From Flavobacteriales bacterium (GTDB taxonomy: Bacteria > Bacteroidota > Bacteroidia > Flavobacteriales_D > Sanyastnellaceae): DNA of 45,886 nucleotides. Positions 27,020 to 34,267 of the stretch are shown here, in pieces. The first letter of the stretch is position 1. Every line of letters starts with the position of its first letter. The translations under genes and the position numbers were made by a program. The notes under the pieces were generated by a model. The model saw only the letters and a program-made list of their open reading frames with translations, was not told the DNA's origin and did no database searches. Location: contig CANHWU010000003.1 of assembly GCA_947464415.1 (NCBI GenBank), positions 1 to 45,886 of the forward strand, read 5' to 3'.

Positions 27020-27306
27020 ATGGTTGGAATTAATTGTCGGTGCTGCAGATGATTTTGCTTTGTCAACGGAAGCGGCACTCGCCCAAGTGGTTTTGCAATT
27101 ACAGGAACAATTAAAAAAGTCGTCAAGCAATAAAGGGTCAGAAAGGAGGTGAACCTGTAAGTCGCTTTTAGAATGTTGTTGCTTGTCCACTTGTCCGTCA
27201 ATTTGTGTGTCAAAATTGAAAGAAGATAAACAACTCCACCCACTTGTGTCAAAACTGTCAAAAGGCAGAAAAATATTATTGTCAAGCTAATTTTTAGTAG
27301 TCGCAT
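27020..27306 (-). pseudogene. Truncated membrane protein at the left edge of the cassette array
   Basis: ATG at 27306 opens a reading frame with a convincing membrane-protein N-terminus: MRLLKISLTIIFFCLLTVLT, QVGGVVYLLSILTHKL, YRFTSFLTLYCLTTFLIVPV and AKPLGRVPLPLTKQNHLQ. I recall this pattern from longer Bacteroidota hypothetical proteins of roughly 200-250 residues. Here the similarity seems to end near 27020 and the frame runs out at 26995 in unrelated low-complexity text. Its ATG lies 24 bp from the family-1 palindrome A, the same spacing as the cassette gene at 31338-31898. So it looks like the gene of a cassette whose distal part and recombination site have been lost. Confidence 0.5.
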
Positions 27307-27330
27307 GGTCGGGCTTTAGAGGGGTACACA

Positions 27331-27454
27331 TAACGGTTTGCGGCTTTGCGTTGTGGCGGATTAGATGTACTAACCTGTCTAAATGCACATCGTTTATTAA
27401 TTGCACTACTGTTAATATTCGCACTTCCCCCGCCATAACGCAAAGGTGCTGTTA
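27331..27454. repeat. attC-like palindrome A (family 1)
   Basis: 124 bp from TAAC (27331-27334) to GTTA (27451-27454). Inner stem CTTTGCGTTGTGGCGG at 27344-27359 pairs with 27430-27445 at 15 of 16 positions. Between core and stem the left side has nine bases (GGTTTGCGG) and the right five (GTGCT), as in all five sites. The right outer arm GTTAGGCAA (27451-27459) is the exact complement of the left outer arm of site B. The right core GTTAGGC fits the integron R' consensus GTTRRRY. Confidence 0.8.
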
Positions 27455-27528
27455 GGCAATCGTTGCTTTTTTGTTTCTGCCTGTCACGGTGTTTTGCTTT
27501 TTTTTCCTCTGTCCAAAAGTGCGGTGGG

Positions 27529-27550
27529 AGAGATTTTTTATTTGATTTTT
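27529..27550. repeat. Module-specific inverted repeat of cassette 1, left copy
   Basis: AGAGATTTTTTATTTGATTT followed by TT. Its complement, one T shorter, is at 31075-31095 on the other side of the restriction-modification genes. The pair lies outside the family-2 palindromes and inside sites A and B. Confidence 0.7.
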
Positions 27551-27575
27551 TTCTGTACCGTGCGTTTGCTTTTGG

Positions 27576-27669
27576 CATATCTTTTTGTTTGTGGGTCGGC
27601 TTAGCTCTTTTGCTCCCGCAGGAACGAGGAGGCAAATGTGCTAAATGTGTGTCGGCACAAAAAGTATGA
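27576..27669. repeat. Family-2 palindrome, type 2a (3' side of the restriction-modification genes)
   Basis: Inner arms TTAGC (27601) and GCTAA (27640), with TTTGC/GCAAA and a short loop. Outer arms CATATCTTTTTGT and ACAAAAAGTATGAC. The signature TCTT opposite ATGT gives two T-T mismatches around a C-G pair. Closely similar in layout and flanks to 32233-32328. Confidence 0.7.
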
Positions 27670-27701
27670 CAAAAAAGTATGATGGCGTATCGTAATTAAC
27701 C

Positions 27702-28808
27702 TCATTTTACAACAAATATTATATCTGTCAATGCGGTAAATGTCTGAGGTTTTCCCTTGTACCCAAAACTAACTTTTAAGTCTGCGACTTTTTTATTTTT
27801 GAAATTATCTAAGTAAGTCATTATTGTCGGCTTCAAGAGCTCAAGGTTCCGTTTTAATTTCCAGGAACTGCTAAAATCATCTGTGTCTACAAGTACAAGG
27901 AATAAACGATTTTCAGAGCCAAAACGCATTTCTCCTTGATTTTCGTAAAGCCATTTTGCAAGTATTTTCGGATTATCCTGAACTTCTTTAAGGATTCCAA
28001 GTTTTTCCTTTTTCAATGTAGCCAATACAGAATTGCAGAAATCATCATTCTTATCCTTCATCTTTTCGACAATTTCATAAAGAATGTCAGCGTCTTTTGC
28101 TTTTTTGTCAAAACTAATTTTTGCTTCTGCGGCTTTGCTTTTCAAATATGTTAGCTCAACAGGTAGTCCTTTCTCCTTCCGTTTAAACTTTATGTATTCA
28201 GCTGGGAGATATGTTACTTTCAAATCAAACGGGATATTATTTATAAAAAAGTCCACGCTTTTAATTTGTCCTACTGTTGGCAAAACTGCGGGATGTGATT
28301 TGAAAATATGCTCGATTAGAATACTGCTCCAGTGATTATACCAACTGTTTAAAACATATCCTTGAACTGCTATATAAATTTCCGTTTCAAATTTTGAAAC
28401 AAGAGTGTCAAAAGATTTATGGACCTTGACGTAACGGCTTACCAAATATTTGTCAAGCGAATTTTGATAGTCGCCACCCCAATCAAAGTTTTTTAATTTA
28501 TAGAGTTCCGAGACTAATTGCTCTGTATTAAGAGCTGAAACCTGAATTTGATTTTTAGCTTTAATATAGGCATCAAGAATCTTGTGGGAATTCGTGATAT
28601 CAGCGCACAGAACATCAAATAGTTCTACGAATTGTTTACCTAACGCTGTTTCTTTAAGAGTAATATTACAAGTCTGAATAAATTCTGCGATTAATTCTTT
28701 TCGAATAACAGATTTCGTTTTCAACCATAATTGACCGATATTATCAGTACTGAATTCATCAAGTTGTTCGCTTTCGTGAAGATTTTTCCAGTAATTAAAG
28801 TCTTTCAT
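27702..28808 (-). CDS. Putative type II restriction endonuclease (PD-(D/E)xK)
   Basis: 368 aa, last gene of the restriction-modification operon; it overlaps the methyltransferase gene by 14 bp. The likely catalytic core is SVDFFINNIPFDLKVTYLP: Asp186, Asp195 and Lys197, preceded by Glu166 on a helix (SILIEHIFK), fits PD-(D/E)xK. The N-terminal 150 residues are helical and may bind DNA; the C-terminal part (RLFLVLVDTDDFSSSWKLKR) is a second alpha/beta segment. The specificity cannot be read. The call rests on the motif and on position beside a DNA adenine methylase. Confidence 0.75.
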   Translation of the reverse strand: MKDFNYWKNLHESEQLDEFSTDNIGQLWLKTKSVIRKELIAEFIQTCNITLKETALGKQFVELFDVLCADITNSHKILDAYIKAKNQIQVSALNTEQLVSELYKLKNFDWGGDYQNSLDKYLVSRYVKVHKSFDTLVSKFETEIYIAVQGYVLNSWYNHWSSILIEHIFKSHPAVLPTVGQIKSVDFFINNIPFDLKVTYLPAEYIKFKRKEKGLPVELTYLKSKAAEAKISFDKKAKDADILYEIVEKMKDKNDDFCNSVLATLKKEKLGILKEVQDNPKILAKWLYENQGEMRFGSENRLFLVLVDTDDFSSSWKLKRNLELLKPTIMTYLDNFKNKKVADLKVSFGYKGKPQTFTALTDIIFVVK

Positions 28809-29904
28809 TTAGTATTTTTTCATTTTTGTTTGTACTGATAAAATGTTTTTTCTTCGGTCGGCATACAAATAAGACTTCATGACTACCAGCAACACTTCCT
28901 TTTCCGCCTCTACCATTGTGATAGGCTTTCGCCTCAACGGTCACATCTCTGTATTTTGAAATAATTTTTGAAAGTTCCTCTACACTTGGGTAACTTCTAT
29001 CATTGTAGCTTATTAACCAATGAGGAATTTCTTGTGAGTATTCAAATAATTTCTCAAATGATGAAATAACATCTCTTTTTTTATCAAAACCGCTGAACCG
29101 CTGAGGCTCATACCTTTTTATTCCATTAATAAACTGTTTGTCTTCCCAATATTCAGTGAATGTTTCCAAGAGATGATAAAAACTTTGATAATCCGCATGA
29201 CTATCACAATACGGTGGGTCAAAATAGGCTAAATCTACTTTTTTGAGAGTGGGTAGTAAATCAAGTATATTCTGGTTATAACTTCGATTATCCTGTTTAT
29301 TATCAAAAACCGCATTGTTATATTTCGGCAACAAGTCTTCAAATATTTCTTTTATTGGCCTTATAAGACTTCTGTTTCTTTTAATTCTTTCAGGGTCGCT
29401 TGCGTATTTTAGTGCTTGTGTATGCCCGAAATGTCCCATTGTTACTTTTCTCGTCATACTCCTGTTGATTATTGAATAAGCCAAGGCTTGTTTATGAGGT
29501 GAACTGAGTAAAGGAATATTTGCTCGAAAATTATCAAGAAATTCAGCCTCGTTCTTTTCAAAAAATACGTTTGTAAAAACAGATTCCATTAATTGAAAAT
29601 CTGTTTTGTTTTTTGCTGGTTGTAGAAGTATTTTTAAATCTTTTTCAGTTATCTTTTCATTACTGTTTTCAATGAGAGCCAAACCTATTTGGTTATTAAA
29701 ATTCAAAAAATCATTCGTGAATATTTGGAAGCCCATTTGTTTGAACAGGAAAGCGACTGATTGGGAACCGGCAAAAGCATCAAGGGCAGTATTTATATTT
29801 TCAGGAATAAATTTTTTAATCCATGCCAAATGCGTATGCTTTGCACCTAAATATTGAGGTTCAGGAAATTGATGATTGAAATATGTATACTCTTCAAATA
29901 GCAT
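28795..29904 (-). CDS. DNA adenine methyltransferase (D12 class, Dam-like)
   Basis: 369 aa. SAM motif I LDAFAGSQSV (Asp42) near the N-terminus and catalytic motif IV DPPYCD (229-234). QYLGAKHTHLAWI at 17-29 matches the D12-class N-terminus, and ISYNDRSYPSVEEL and YHNGRGGKGSVAGSHEVLFV match the C-terminal region. It would methylate N6 of adenine and protect DNA from the nuclease encoded next. It starts 2 bp after the stop of the upstream coiled-coil gene. The recognition site is unknown. Confidence 0.92.
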   Translation of the reverse strand: MLFEEYTYFNHQFPEPQYLGAKHTHLAWIKKFIPENINTALDAFAGSQSVAFLFKQMGFQIFTNDFLNFNNQIGLALIENSNEKITEKDLKILLQPAKNKTDFQLMESVFTNVFFEKNEAEFLDNFRANIPLLSSPHKQALAYSIINRSMTRKVTMGHFGHTQALKYASDPERIKRNRSLIRPIKEIFEDLLPKYNNAVFDNKQDNRSYNQNILDLLPTLKKVDLAYFDPPYCDSHADYQSFYHLLETFTEYWEDKQFINGIKRYEPQRFSGFDKKRDVISSFEKLFEYSQEIPHWLISYNDRSYPSVEELSKIISKYRDVTVEAKAYHNGRGGKGSVAGSHEVLFVCRPKKKHFISTNKNEKILNERL

Positions 29905-29905
29905 T

Positions 29906-30493
29906 TTATCCTTCTATAAGTTTGTTAAATGTTACGCCAGCAATACTAATGAGTTTTTTGGAAACTGTCTCACTTACGACTCCACTTGCAACCATTTCCA
30001 AAGATTTGCCCGCAAGATTTTGATACCAATTTTTCTTTCCGATAAAATACAAGTTTTTTAATTCCTCAATTTCCTTGGTTAAGTCATCATAAATAATTTC
30101 TTGGCCCAATTTGAGTTTCTGAATTTCTTCCAGTATTTCATCTAATTTTTGGTTATTCTCAATTCTTTCCTCGCTCGTAAATACTTCGCTATTGTTTATT
30201 CCTACTCCGTATTCTTCAAGCATTTGATTAACAAAAAAAGTAGCCTCTCTATGAGTTTTAGACTTACCACAATTATTTGGATTTTTACATTCCTTCGCAT
30301 GTTCCGCAGCCTCCTCTTGAATATACTGCGAAACAACCGTTAAGAATTTTAACTTATCTTTTTCTCGGCTAAACTTGTATAATTGACTTTCTAAATCACT
30401 TATTAATTCATCTGTTGAATTTGAAGAGTCAAGATTGTGGTCTATAAACTCGAATGCTTTGCCTTCAACAACGTCCAACTTATTTATTTCCAT
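29906..30493 (-). CDS. Hypothetical protein of the restriction-modification operon (coiled coil)
   Basis: 195 aa from ATG 30493; the frame is open to 30535, but that would lie inside the regulator gene. Charged N-terminal half with the Cys/His cluster HAKECKNPNNCGKSKTH, possibly a metal site. A long amphipathic helix or coiled coil follows (EERIENNQKLDEILEEIQKL, TKEIEELKNLYF) and a more hydrophobic C-terminus (AGKSLEMVASGVVSETVSKK). I do not recognise the family. Its place between regulator and methylase implies an accessory role, e.g. partner of the nuclease; this is inference. Confidence 0.7.
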   Translation of the reverse strand: MEINKLDVVEGKAFEFIDHNLDSSNSTDELISDLESQLYKFSREKDKLKFLTVVSQYIQEEAAEHAKECKNPNNCGKSKTHREATFFVNQMLEEYGVGINNSEVFTSEERIENNQKLDEILEEIQKLKLGQEIIYDDLTKEIEELKNLYFIGKKNWYQNLAGKSLEMVASGVVSETVSKKLISIAGVTFNKLIEG

Positions 30494-30794
30494 GATTTTT
30501 TTTTGTTTTAATATATTTGACTTTTTCTTCGGCAACTTGCAATGCTTTCAAGCCTATTGGCTCGTCCGCTACTTCATAAACTAATTTGTCTGAAAGCCAC
30601 GCAATTAACAAATCATTTTCCTTCACCTTAAAATATTCTGCAAGTTTTACAACTTGATTTCGTGTTGGTTTCCGTTGTCCCCGTTCTATTTTACTTAATA
30701 TAGCCTGATCTAAGTCAAGGAAAGCTGCCACCGTCCGCAATGGTAGTCCCTTATTCTCTCGTAATTTTCTAATCTGTTCTCCTAAGCTCTCCAT
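30480..30794 (-). CDS. XRE-family (HTH_3) transcription regulator, controller-like
   Basis: 104 aa from ATG 30794 (MESLGEQIRKLRENKGLPLR). An upstream in-frame codon at 30827 lies inside the operator-like palindrome, so it is rejected. HTH: TVAAFLDLDQAILSKIERGQ, then RKPTRNQVVKLAEYFKV. The C-terminal helix is LKALQVAEEKVKYIK. It is first in the restriction-modification operon and overlaps the next gene by 14 bp. It is likely to control the operon like C proteins of type II systems, which delay the nuclease after entry into a new host. Confidence 0.88.
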   Translation of the reverse strand: MESLGEQIRKLRENKGLPLRTVAAFLDLDQAILSKIERGQRKPTRNQVVKLAEYFKVKENDLLIAWLSDKLVYEVADEPIGLKALQVAEEKVKYIKTKKNHGNK

Positions 30795-30808
30795 TTTGAA
30801 CAAAAATG

Positions 30809-30832
30809 TTTTGACTAATACTGTCAAAAGTA
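30809..30832 (-). promoter_or_regulatory. Promoter and operator-like palindrome of the restriction-modification operon
   Basis: A perfect 7-bp inverted repeat TTTTGAC-TAATACT-GTCAAAA at 30809-30829 overlaps a TANNTTTG box (TACTTTTG on the minus strand, 30825-30832), 15-38 bp upstream of the regulator ATG. Bound regulator would cover the -7 region. TTG about 20 nt upstream may be the -33 element. Confidence 0.6.
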
Positions 30833-30915
30833 TTGAATTTCATTTACGGATTCAACAAGTTTTATTCTGAGTTATCAACATCGTTATGGAAACCAAGGGG
30901 AGGTGAATTTTTTGG

Positions 30916-31056
30916 CGTACGTTTTTGATTGTGTGGCGGGCTTTAGCTCTTTTGCAGGTGGTGCGGAGCAAGTTTTAAAAATGCGTAATTTTTCTACGCA
31001 TTTTTAAAACTAACCTGCAAATGTGCTAAAGGAAGCGTGGGTTCAAAAACTATGAC
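30916..31056. repeat. Family-2 palindrome, type 2b (5' side of the restriction-modification genes)
   Basis: Arms TTTAGC (30942) and GCTAAA (31025), TTTTGCAGG/CCTGCAAA, and the TCTT/ATGT mismatch element. Outer arms GTACGTTTTTGA and TCAAAAACTATG. The loop holds a second perfect 16-bp hairpin, GTTTTAAAAATGCGTA at 30972-30987 with TACGCATTTTTAAAAC at 30995-31010. Confidence 0.75.
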
Positions 31057-31074
31057 AAAAAATTGTGTGTCGGC

Positions 31075-31095
31075 AAAAATCAAATAAAAATCTCT
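31075..31095. repeat. Module-specific inverted repeat of cassette 1, right copy
   Basis: AAAAATCAAATAAAAATCTC followed by T, complementary (one T shorter) to 27529-27550. It lies between the 2b palindrome and site B. Confidence 0.7.
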
Positions 31096-31200
31096 GAAGG
31101 GTCGGCTTTTGTTTTCTGTCTACTGTGTCAAGTTACCGTGAAATTGTCTGCCGAAGATGTGTCGCCTGTTTTATTGTCGGGTCTGTTTAGCAATGTTGCC

Positions 31201-31326
31201 TAACGTTTTGCAGCTACAAGAAGTTGGCGATTTTTACCAAAAATGTTCATGCGAAGAACCAATGTTTGATTAACCACAAATGTGTCTGCTGAGCACTGAA
31301 TCGCCAATTTCTTGTAGGTGCTGTTA
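31201..31326. repeat. attC-like palindrome B (family 1)
   Basis: 126 bp from TAAC to GTTA. Stem CTACAAGAAGTTGGCGATT at 31214-31232 pairs with 31299-31317 at 18 of 19 positions. Left outer arm TTGCCTAAC (31196-31204) pairs with the right arm of A; right outer arm GTTATGCGT (31323-31331) pairs with the left arm of C. The left core GCCTAAC fits the integron R'' consensus RYYYAAC. It begins 8 bp after the stop codon of the cassette-2 gene, read on the minus strand. Confidence 0.8.
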
Positions 31327-31337
31327 TGCGTTCGTAT

Positions 31338-31898
31338 TTATTTTACGTAATTAGTTGTCCATTCACCACTTTCATTAAAAAGGTTGTATCCATTTTCAGA
31401 GTCTGAACACAAATATTGTCCCGTCCATTCACCATCCAGTGAAAATAAATTAAAATTTGTATTAGCTCTTACGAAATAACCAATCCACTCTCCGTCAGTG
31501 TCGTAAAGCAGATACACATTATAGTTAGCCTTAGCTAAAATGCCAGATAAATTCCCGCTTTCATTAAATAAGTACTTCCCAGTCCAACTCCCATTAAATG
31601 GATTTAAACCTGATGTGTATTTTGGATTAATACTTGAATTATATTTTGGGTTCAAGTTAGAAGTGTATTTAGGGTTGATGCTTGAAGTATATTTCGGGTT
31701 TAAGTCTGACGAGTATTTAGGATTGATATCCGAACTATATTTTGGATTAATACTCGAATTGTATTTCGGGTTAATGCTTGAATTATATTTCGGATTAATG
31801 CTCGAATTGTATTTCGGATTTTGGTCAGTAGGAATATTTTGAGCGATGACGTTTACTGAAATCAAAAATACGGTTAGAAGTGTAAGTAATATTTTCAT
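31338..31898 (-). CDS. Small secreted protein with nine NPKYxSxI octapeptide repeats
   Basis: 186 aa. Signal peptide MKILLTLLTVFLISVNVIAQ. Residues 27-98 are nine tandem octapeptides: NPKYNSSI three times, then NPKYSSDI, NPKYSSDL, NPKYTSSI, NPKYTSNL, NPKYNSSI and NPKYTSGL. The C-terminal about 85 residues carry degenerate W/Y/G repeats (GSWTGKYLFNESG, GEWIGYFVRANT, GEWTGQYLCSDSENG). No T9SS tail. I do not recognise the family. It is the only gene of candidate cassette 2, flanked by attC-like sites on both sides. Confidence 0.8.
   Translation of the reverse strand: MKILLTLLTVFLISVNVIAQNIPTDQNPKYNSSINPKYNSSINPKYNSSINPKYSSDINPKYSSDLNPKYTSSINPKYTSNLNPKYNSSINPKYTSGLNPFNGSWTGKYLFNESGNLSGILAKANYNVYLLYDTDGEWIGYFVRANTNFNLFSLDGEWTGQYLCSDSENGYNLFNESGEWTTNYVK
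31605..31820 (-). repeat. Nine in-frame 24-bp tandem repeats encoding NPKYxSxI
   Basis: Nine 24-nt units, each encoding N-P-K-Y-x-S-x-(I/L), in the gene at 31338-31898. The third-base variation keeps the protein repeat, so it is a coding repeat selected at protein level, and copy number could vary between strains. Confidence 0.85.
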
Positions 31899-31929
31899 TT
31901 TGATGTTTTTCGTTTTTTAATATGACGCA

Positions 31930-32056
31930 TAACGGTTTGCGGCTACCCGAAGGTGGCGATTTTACGCACCAACTTTCATTCGTAGAACTACCGTTCAAAT
32001 ATACACAAAACTGTCCTACGAAGCACGTCACCGCCACTTTTGGGTAGGTGCTGTTA
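31930..32056. repeat. attC-like palindrome C (family 1)
   Basis: 127 bp from TAAC to GTTA. Stem CTACCCGAAGGTGGCG at 31943-31958 pairs with CGCCACTTTTGGGTAG at 32032-32047 (14 Watson-Crick and two G-T pairs). Left arm ACGCATAAC (31925-31933) pairs with B; right arm GTTATAGCCA (32053-32062) pairs with D. Confidence 0.8.
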
Positions 32057-32169
32057 TAGCCAGTGGTATATCTACCGATATATAGTGACCACCATGGTTT
32101 TACCAATTTTCACAGTCCGTTTACTTGTCTCTAAAAACGATTTATTGTCTGTTGGCAATGAGCGGTCGG

Positions 32170-32187
32170 GAAAGATTTAATTTTTGC
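32170..32187. repeat. Module-specific inverted repeat of cassette 3, left copy
   Basis: GAAAGATTTAATTTTTGC; its perfect 18-bp complement is at 40618-40635. Beyond it partial pairing continues (CAATGAGCGGTC with GGTCGGTCATTG). Confidence 0.75.
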
Positions 32188-32232
32188 GAAGCGAGGAATT
32201 TTTTTACTGTCTTACCGGGCGTTTGGTTTTGG

Positions 32233-32328
32233 CATAACTTTTTGTTTGCGGGTTGGCTTTAGCTCTTTGCCGCCCGCAGGAACGAGGACGGCAATGTGCT
32301 AAAAGTGTGCAGGCACAAAAAGTATGAC
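32233..32328. repeat. Family-2 palindrome, type 2a (3' side of the metal genes)
   Basis: Arms TTTAGC (32258) and GCTAAA (32298), TTGCCG/CGGCAA, mismatch element TCT opposite TGT, short GC-rich loop. Outer arms CATAACTTTTTGT and ACAAAAAGTATGAC. Same layout and flanking text as 27576-27669. Confidence 0.7.
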
Positions 32329-32359
32329 AAAAAGAAGCGTTGGCTTTATTTACTCTATT

Positions 32360-34246
32360 TTACTCCTTGAAATTCATTAATCTCAAACTTGTCAAAATTA
32401 CGATTAGAGTTACCCCAACGTCTGCTGCTATTGCGAAAACTAAGTTGCTGTAACCAATAAATGCAAGAGTTATAAAAATCAGTTTGACTGCTATTGCTCC
32501 AATAGTGTTGAGTTTTATTCTTTGTAGTGTTTTTTTGCTTAAGCGAATAAGAAATGCAATAAGTGAAAGTTTATCGTTCATCAATGCAATGTTTGCTGTT
32601 TCTATGGCGGTGTCGCTTCCTGCTTCTCCCATTGCTATCCCTTCGGTGGATTTTGCTAATTCTGGTGCATCGTTTATGCCGTCACCTACCATTGCCACTT
32701 TGCCGTATTGTTGCAAAAGTTCCTTTATTTTTTCGGCTTTGTTTTCGGGTAACATATTCCCGAATATTTTTTCTATGCCTACTTGATGTGCTACATAGTT
32801 TGCTGCTTTTTCGCTGTCGCCTGTGAGCATTACGGGTTCTATGTTGAGTGCTTCCAACTCTTTTAATGCTGCTTCACTGTCGGGTTTTATTTCGTCCATC
32901 AAACCTATAATTCCTGCAACTCCATTTCCGAAACTAACTACTACACTTGTTTTGCCTTGCGATGAAAGTTGCTCTACAATTTTTACGGCTTCGTTGTCTA
33001 TGGTTTGCGTTTCTTGAATAAAATCTAACTTGCCTACATAAATTGTTTCGTCTTCACATACCAAACACTTTGCAGTTGCACCTTTTCCCATAATGCTTTT
33101 GAACGCTTCTGTTTTGTGTGGTTCAAAACCTTCTTTGCGGCTTGCATCCACTATGGCTTGTGCCAACGGATGTTCGGAAAATATTTCTGCACCTGCCGTG
33201 CAAGCCAACAGTTTTTCACGGCTTGTTCCGTTCAATGGAATTACATCACTGACAATTGGATTTCCGAAAGTGATGGTTCGTGTTTTGTCTAATGCAATCG
33301 CCTTGATTGATGCAAGGGCTTCAATATATTTTCCACCCTTTACCAATGCTCCTTTTGCAGATGCGTTGCCGATAGCTGCATAGATTGCCACTGGTGTAGA
33401 TATAACCAATGCACACGGACAAGCGATTACTAAAAGTGTTATTGCCTGTTGCAGCCAATGATTAAGGTCTAAGTGCAAAATAAAAACAGGAATAATAAAC
33501 AAAAAAACAGAGAGTGCAAGCATTACAGGGGTGTAATACTTTGCAAATTGCTGTATGAATTTTTGCGTTTCACTTTTGTTGGCAGCCGCTTCAAAAGTGA
33601 GGCGAACGATCTTTGAGAAGGTGGTGTCAACAGCAAGTTTGGTTGTTTCCATTTCTATAAAACCATTTTTGTTGAGTGTTCCTGCAAACAAATTGTCGCC
33701 TGTGCGTTTGTCTTTTGCAATGGGTTCGCCTGTGATGGCTGCTTCATCAACCAATGTTTCGCCTGAAACAATTTTGCCGTCAAGCGGTATCATTTCTCCT
33801 GCTTTCACTTGAATGATTGTGCCGACTGCAATTTTATCAATAACCACATTTGCATTTTCTGATTTTACAAATGCTGTTTTGGGTGCTTTACTTACCAATT
33901 CATCTAATGCGGATTTTGAATTTTCTATGCCAATATCTTCTAAGCGTTCGCCTAAAACATATAGCACTACCAAAACTGCTGCTTCGGGAAATTCCTTTAA
34001 ATAAAATGCCCCTACAACTGCTATAAGCATTAAAAGATTGATGTTGCTGAATTGGAGTTTGAAGATTGCTTTTACTCCGTTCCACAAAACATTGTAGCCA
34101 ATGCCTAAAATGAAAACAGCGAATACAAAAGGTGCATAAGGCATAGGAATATGTATGCCAATGATGGATAAAACTTCTAAGGCAACCACTATTGTGATTG
34201 CCAAAAGAAGAAAGAGAAATTTTTTGTCGTTGATTGGTAGTTTCAT
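32360..34246 (-). CDS. Heavy-metal P1B-type ATPase (Zn/Cd/Pb-like)
   Basis: 628 aa, without an N-terminal HMA metal-binding domain. Actuator loop TGEP; CPC motif in ACPCALVISTPVAIYAAIG; HP motif SEHPLAQAI; hinge GDGINDAPEL; last helices with ADVGVTLIVILTSLRL, whose Asp suggests the P1B-2 (Zn, Cd, Pb) group. The phosphorylation motif reads DKTRT (Asp320 to Thr324) instead of the usual DKTGT: Arg323 replaces Gly. Inner-membrane exporter, last gene of the metal operon, 21 bp after the adaptor gene. Confidence 0.9.
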   Translation of the reverse strand: MKLPINDKKFLFLLLAITIVVALEVLSIIGIHIPMPYAPFVFAVFILGIGYNVLWNGVKAIFKLQFSNINLLMLIAVVGAFYLKEFPEAAVLVVLYVLGERLEDIGIENSKSALDELVSKAPKTAFVKSENANVVIDKIAVGTIIQVKAGEMIPLDGKIVSGETLVDEAAITGEPIAKDKRTGDNLFAGTLNKNGFIEMETTKLAVDTTFSKIVRLTFEAAANKSETQKFIQQFAKYYTPVMLALSVFLFIIPVFILHLDLNHWLQQAITLLVIACPCALVISTPVAIYAAIGNASAKGALVKGGKYIEALASIKAIALDKTRTITFGNPIVSDVIPLNGTSREKLLACTAGAEIFSEHPLAQAIVDASRKEGFEPHKTEAFKSIMGKGATAKCLVCEDETIYVGKLDFIQETQTIDNEAVKIVEQLSSQGKTSVVVSFGNGVAGIIGLMDEIKPDSEAALKELEALNIEPVMLTGDSEKAANYVAHQVGIEKIFGNMLPENKAEKIKELLQQYGKVAMVGDGINDAPELAKSTEGIAMGEAGSDTAIETANIALMNDKLSLIAFLIRLSKKTLQRIKLNTIGAIAVKLIFITLAFIGYSNLVFAIAADVGVTLIVILTSLRLMNFKE

Positions 34247-34267
34247 TTTTTGAATGTTTTTAATTAA

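Larger units (their letters stand above)
27335..31204 (-). mobile_element. Candidate gene cassette 1: restriction-modification module
   Basis: Bounded by attC-like sites A and B whose facing outer arms are complementary (TTGCCTAAC/GTTAGGCAA). About 3.87 kb, read on the minus strand, with site A downstream of the genes as an integron cassette would have. It carries a regulator, a coiled-coil protein, a methyltransferase and a nuclease. It contains an inner pair of module-specific repeats and two family-2 palindromes. Confidence 0.6.
31205..31933 (-). mobile_element. Candidate gene cassette 2: single-gene cassette
   Basis: 729 bp with one gene. Read on the minus strand it starts at GTTATGCGTC, has a leader of about 30 bp, one secreted protein, and then an attC-like site directly after the stop. 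Its ends carry the complementary arms ACGCATAAC and GTTATGCGT. Size and layout are those of a standard integron gene cassette. Confidence 0.65.

Noticed and set aside
26836..27033. 65-codon plus-strand frame after the GT87-like gene
   Set aside because: Low-complexity AT-rich text with no start signal; it lies in the decayed boundary of the array.
27294..27669. Reading frames on both strands across site A and the first family-2 palindrome
   Set aside because: They run through palindromic, rapidly varying sequence and show no protein-like features; structure explains the conservation.
31605..31820. CRISPR-like regular repeats
   Set aside because: The 24-bp units are contiguous, in frame and encode an octapeptide; there are no spacers.
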